From Photobacterium rosenbergii (GTDB taxonomy: Bacteria > Pseudomonadota > Gammaproteobacteria > Enterobacterales > Vibrionaceae), in assembly GCF_003026455.1 (NCBI RefSeq), contig NZ_PYMB01000001.1, positions 124,001 to 188,000 on the forward strand: a DNA stretch of 64,000 nt, in the 5' to 3' direction. A model generated the notes under the pieces. The model had not been told where the DNA came from and ran no database searches. It saw only the letters and a list, made by a program, of their open reading frames with translations. Position 1 is the first letter of the stretch. Every line of letters begins with the position of its first letter. The translations under genes were made by a program, and so were the position numbers. This document shows, in pieces, positions 61,564 through 64,000 of this stretch.

Positions 61564-63561
61564 ATGTATTCCAGCACCACTTTCATTCGTAAGCCTCTGG
61601 CTGCAGCCGTTGCTTCTGTGTTTATCTCCATGCCTGTTTACGCGGATTTTGATCTTCAGGAAACTCAAACCGATGAGCAGATGGTTGTGACAGCAACACG
61701 AACTGAAACCACATTGGCAAAAGCACCGGCTTCAATCGCGGTTGTGACAGAAGAAGATATTTTGTCTGAGCCGAGCCTTGCACTGAATGACTTGGTAAAA
61801 GATATTGCTGGTGTAGAGAGCCAAATGGACGGTGGCCGAGCAGGCCGTGAGATGATTTCGATTCGTGGCCTTAATCCTAAATTCACCATGATTTTGGTTG
61901 ATGGCCGTAAACTCAGTTCATCAAATGCCATTTTCCGTGGTAATGACTTTGATTTGTCAGCAATTCCTAAAGAAAGTATCGAGCGAATCGAAGTGATCCG
62001 TGGTCCTATGTCTGCGCTATATGGCTCAGAAGCACTGGGTGGCGTGATTAACGTGATCACCAAAAAGCCAACCAATGAGTGGAATTCTCAAATCAGCGGT
62101 GACTATAGCTACCGTGATGATGACAAGGGTGGTGAGTACTCGGCCGGATTTAATACATCGGGTGCGCTGATCGATGACGAGCTATATATGTCATTTGCAG
62201 TTAGCCAAACAGGTCGTGATGCTTACAATGCCTTTTCCGGCACTGCACAAGACAACAAAGGTAACGACTATGACCGTTCCCAAGCGACAACGCTAGAAGA
62301 GCGCGACACGTTAGCGGTTAGCGGTAATGTTCTATGGTATATCAATGATATGCACGATATCGCGTTTGATTTCTCATACACCGACGATGACCGTGAGGGC
62401 ATCATTGAATCAACCGCAGGTCTTACTGACTCGGAATCACGTGTTAAGCGCGATATGCAGGCAATAACCTACAACGGTATGTTTGATTGGGGTGAAGCAC
62501 AGCTTCGCTATAACCGTGATGCCGTATCAAGTGTCGATGCAGCAGAAATTGATACTGGCGTATCGGACATTAATGAGACCAACCAACAAGTCTACGGCCA
62601 TGGTACGACTTATATTGGTAGCCATACTTTGACTTTCGGTGGTGAGTGGAGTTATTCAGAGCTTGAAAACCCTGAGAGCCTGACAGAAACAGGTAAAGCG
62701 GATGTCCATGAACAAGCATTGTTCGTGCAGGATCAGTGGGAAATCAATGATGCCTATACGCTGACATACGGTACGCGCCTTGATTTCCATGAAGCATACG
62801 GTAGCCATTGGAGCCCACGAGCTTACTTGGTGAACACAGTAACCGATAAACTGACACTGAAAGGTGGTGTTGGTACGGCTTTCAATGCGCCGACGCTGCT
62901 GCAAACTTCAGAAGAGAATGTCATTAACAGCTGTAAGGGTGATTGTCAGGTTGTGGGTAACCCGGATCTCGACCCGGAAACCAGTGTTAGTTACGAAGTG
63001 TCTGCAATTTACAACGAGACGACGTGGAGTATTGAAGCAGGCCTATTCCGTAACGACATCAAGAACTTGATTGACCAAGACCGTGACAATGCAGTGGGTA
63101 CGTCACCTGATGGCCGTGATATTTTCACCTACAAAAATATCAATAAAGCCATGACGCAGGGCTTGGAGCTGACCGGTCGTTATGATGTTACTGAATCTAT
63201 TCAGCTAAACGGTGCCTACACGTACTTAGATACTGAAGATAAGTCTACCGGTAAAGCCCTTGAAGATCGCCCTGATCACCAAGCGAATGTGCGTGTTACT
63301 TGGTACGCGACAGATTATCTGGATACCTTCGTACGAGTGAACTACACCGGTGAAGCACTGATTGATAACACTATTGATCTTCATCGCTCTAGTTTCACCA
63401 CAGCCGACTTGGGTATGAATTACCTAATTAACAGTGATTGGCGTCTACGTGCAGGGGTACGTAACATCACCGACGAGCAGTTTGATGAATTCGATGTTAC
63501 CCAGCGAGGCTACTCTATCGAACCACGTAGCTGGTACTTAGGGATGACAGCGAATTTCTAA
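61564..63561 (+). CDS. TonB-dependent catecholate-siderophore receptor (IrgA/VctA/CirA-like)
   Basis: A 665-aa outer membrane receptor. Signal ends MPVYA-DF near residue 28. TonB box DEQMVVTATR near residue 37. Plug domain about 45-165 (DLVKDIAGVESQMDGGRAGREMISIRGL, RIEVIRGPMSALYGSEALGGVINVIT), 22-strand barrel from about 180, ending YLGMTANF with terminal Phe. A disulfide-forming loop near CKGDCQ (about residue 458) may cap the barrel. A Fur box and LysR-type dyads lie upstream. The exact siderophore is not defined. Confidence 0.9.
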   Translation: MYSSTTFIRKPLAAAVASVFISMPVYADFDLQETQTDEQMVVTATRTETTLAKAPASIAVVTEEDILSEPSLALNDLVKDIAGVESQMDGGRAGREMISIRGLNPKFTMILVDGRKLSSSNAIFRGNDFDLSAIPKESIERIEVIRGPMSALYGSEALGGVINVITKKPTNEWNSQISGDYSYRDDDKGGEYSAGFNTSGALIDDELYMSFAVSQTGRDAYNAFSGTAQDNKGNDYDRSQATTLEERDTLAVSGNVLWYINDMHDIAFDFSYTDDDREGIIESTAGLTDSESRVKRDMQAITYNGMFDWGEAQLRYNRDAVSSVDAAEIDTGVSDINETNQQVYGHGTTYIGSHTLTFGGEWSYSELENPESLTETGKADVHEQALFVQDQWEINDAYTLTYGTRLDFHEAYGSHWSPRAYLVNTVTDKLTLKGGVGTAFNAPTLLQTSEENVINSCKGDCQVVGNPDLDPETSVSYEVSAIYNETTWSIEAGLFRNDIKNLIDQDRDNAVGTSPDGRDIFTYKNINKAMTQGLELTGRYDVTESIQLNGAYTYLDTEDKSTGKALEDRPDHQANVRVTWYATDYLDTFVRVNYTGEALIDNTIDLHRSSFTTADLGMNYLINSDWRLRAGVRNITDEQFDEFDVTQRGYSIEPRSWYLGMTANF

Positions 63562-63577
63562 TCGTATCTGATATTAC

Positions 63578-63609
63578 AAAGGCCTAGCCGCATTGCGGTT
63601 GGGCCTTTA
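63578..63609. terminator. Bidirectional terminator
   Basis: AAAGGCCTAGCCGC-ATT-GCGGTTGGGCCTTT, with G-T pairs; lies between the receptor gene and a convergent outer membrane gene. Confidence 0.8.
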
Positions 63610-64000
63610 CTTCTGATTGATCAGCAATACGATCGTACCGCCTTTTAAACTGCTGCCATAATTGAGGTTTATGCCAATACCTATGTTTTCAATGTAGTCG
63701 TCCCCAAATGGTGTAGCGCTCAACCAACCTAGACTCCACTCATAGTAGTGCGAACTGGCTAAAGGCGCTTGTAAGTCACCGCCAACATCGATTCTTCTGA
63801 TACTTGAGTAAATTGACTGGTTATAGTTGTGAAAATCCGCAATTTCCCAAAATGATTTAACACCATTAATCCAGTACCAGCCTTCGGGGTTTCCGACATT
63901 ACCCTGATTTGCCTCTCCCCAACCGTGACCATAGAAATAGTTCATATCTGTAAAGGCTTCCCAATGCCCCCAGTCGGATGGCTGTCGGTAATGTAGCTCT
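63607..64000 (-). CDS. Outer membrane beta-barrel protein, C-terminal part (cut by window edge)
   Basis: The frame is open from the right edge: ELHYRQPSDWGHWEAFTDMN precedes the first internal ATG, so at least 131 residues are present and the start lies outside the window. Alternating aromatic strands (WYWINGVKSFWEIADFHN, SSHYYEWSLGWLSATPF, IGIGINLNYG) show a barrel. The style resembles Tsx/OmpK-like nucleoside channels or DUF5020 proteins, but this could not be checked. It ends in a Lys rather than an aromatic residue. Confidence 0.6.
   Translation of the reverse strand, partial: ELHYRQPSDWGHWEAFTDMNYFYGHGWGEANQGNVGNPEGWYWINGVKSFWEIADFHNYNQSIYSSIRRIDVGGDLQAPLASSHYYEWSLGWLSATPFGDDYIENIGIGINLNYGSSLKGGTIVLLINQK

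Overview
The window looks like a chromosomal segment of a marine gammaproteobacterium of the family Vibrionaceae (Photobacterium, Vibrio or a close relative). This rests on the Vct/Irg-style iron cluster, the AcnD/PrpF form of the methylcitrate cycle, the YehZYXW-type osmolyte transporter, and a FadR-like box, Fur boxes and CRP/FNR sites close to enterobacterial/vibrio consensus. The genus is an inference. No phage, insertion sequence, integron array, CRISPR or rRNA operon is visible. There is one tRNA (Gly, anticodon UCC).

Layout. (1) 1-9 kb: the 5' end of aspA, tRNA-Gly, then purU, a ThDP enzyme of the acetolactate synthase family and an aldehyde dehydrogenase. These run head-on into a four-gene quaternary-amine ABC transporter (yehZYXW order), with the two stop codons sharing a TTAA. 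(2) 9-17 kb: an outer membrane protein, a double SnoaL-like protein, a GNAT-like protein, nemA-gloA, a threonine-aldolase-type PLP enzyme, a stand-alone Hpt protein, a DUF3179 protein and an AraC regulator. Two very small membrane ORFs and a gene remnant lie between them. (3) 17-25.7 kb: an MBL-fold hydrolase, a DUF4382 lipoprotein, a DUF1501 (with C-terminal discoidin domain)/DUF1800 pair, an MscS channel, a 42-aa ORF and an RhlE-type helicase. (4) 25.8-32.7 kb: a co-directional run of small one-domain proteins (GFA, Nudix, VOC, YjbR, MazG, three GNATs, ACT, HAD, MOSC), then an exonuclease and an unknown protein. (5) 32.7-34.6 kb: a DUF4442 hotdog protein behind a FadR-like operator, and an EamA transporter. 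(6) 34.6-43.5 kb: the propionate (2-methylcitrate) operon GntR-prpB-prpC-acnD-prpF-prpE, with three matching palindromes in front of the regulator. (7) 43.5-50.7 kb: small unknown proteins, a FhuF-like reductase, a DUF4239 protein, a universal stress protein, YhcH, a racemase-family protein, a chemoreceptor C-terminal fragment, and a siderophore-interacting protein behind a Fur box. (8) 51-56.5 kb: an anaerobic DMSO-reductase-type operon (dmsABC, a TorD/DmsD chaperone, a NapF-like ferredoxin) behind an FNR-like site. (9) 56.5-63.6 kb: a catechol-siderophore uptake locus (vctPDGC-like ABC transporter, LysR regulator, TonB-dependent receptor) with Fur-like boxes and a repeated TGAAT-N7-ATTCA motif. 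The window ends inside an outer membrane protein gene.

How the genes work together. Propionyl-CoA made and consumed by PrpE/PrpC/AcnD-PrpF/PrpB is routed to pyruvate and succinate under a GntR regulator. Iron is taken up through the outer membrane receptor and Vct transporter, and could be released by either of two unrelated reductases (FhuF-like and SIP). The dms operon respires S- or N-oxides without oxygen. The first cluster may import a quaternary amine and handle its carbon through a formate-releasing step, a ThDP enzyme and an aldehyde dehydrogenase; this is the least understood metabolic unit here.

Function calls come from reading protein motifs and gene order only; no database search was possible. 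Start sites were moved from the longest ORF wherever a Shine-Dalgarno sequence or family length favoured an internal start.
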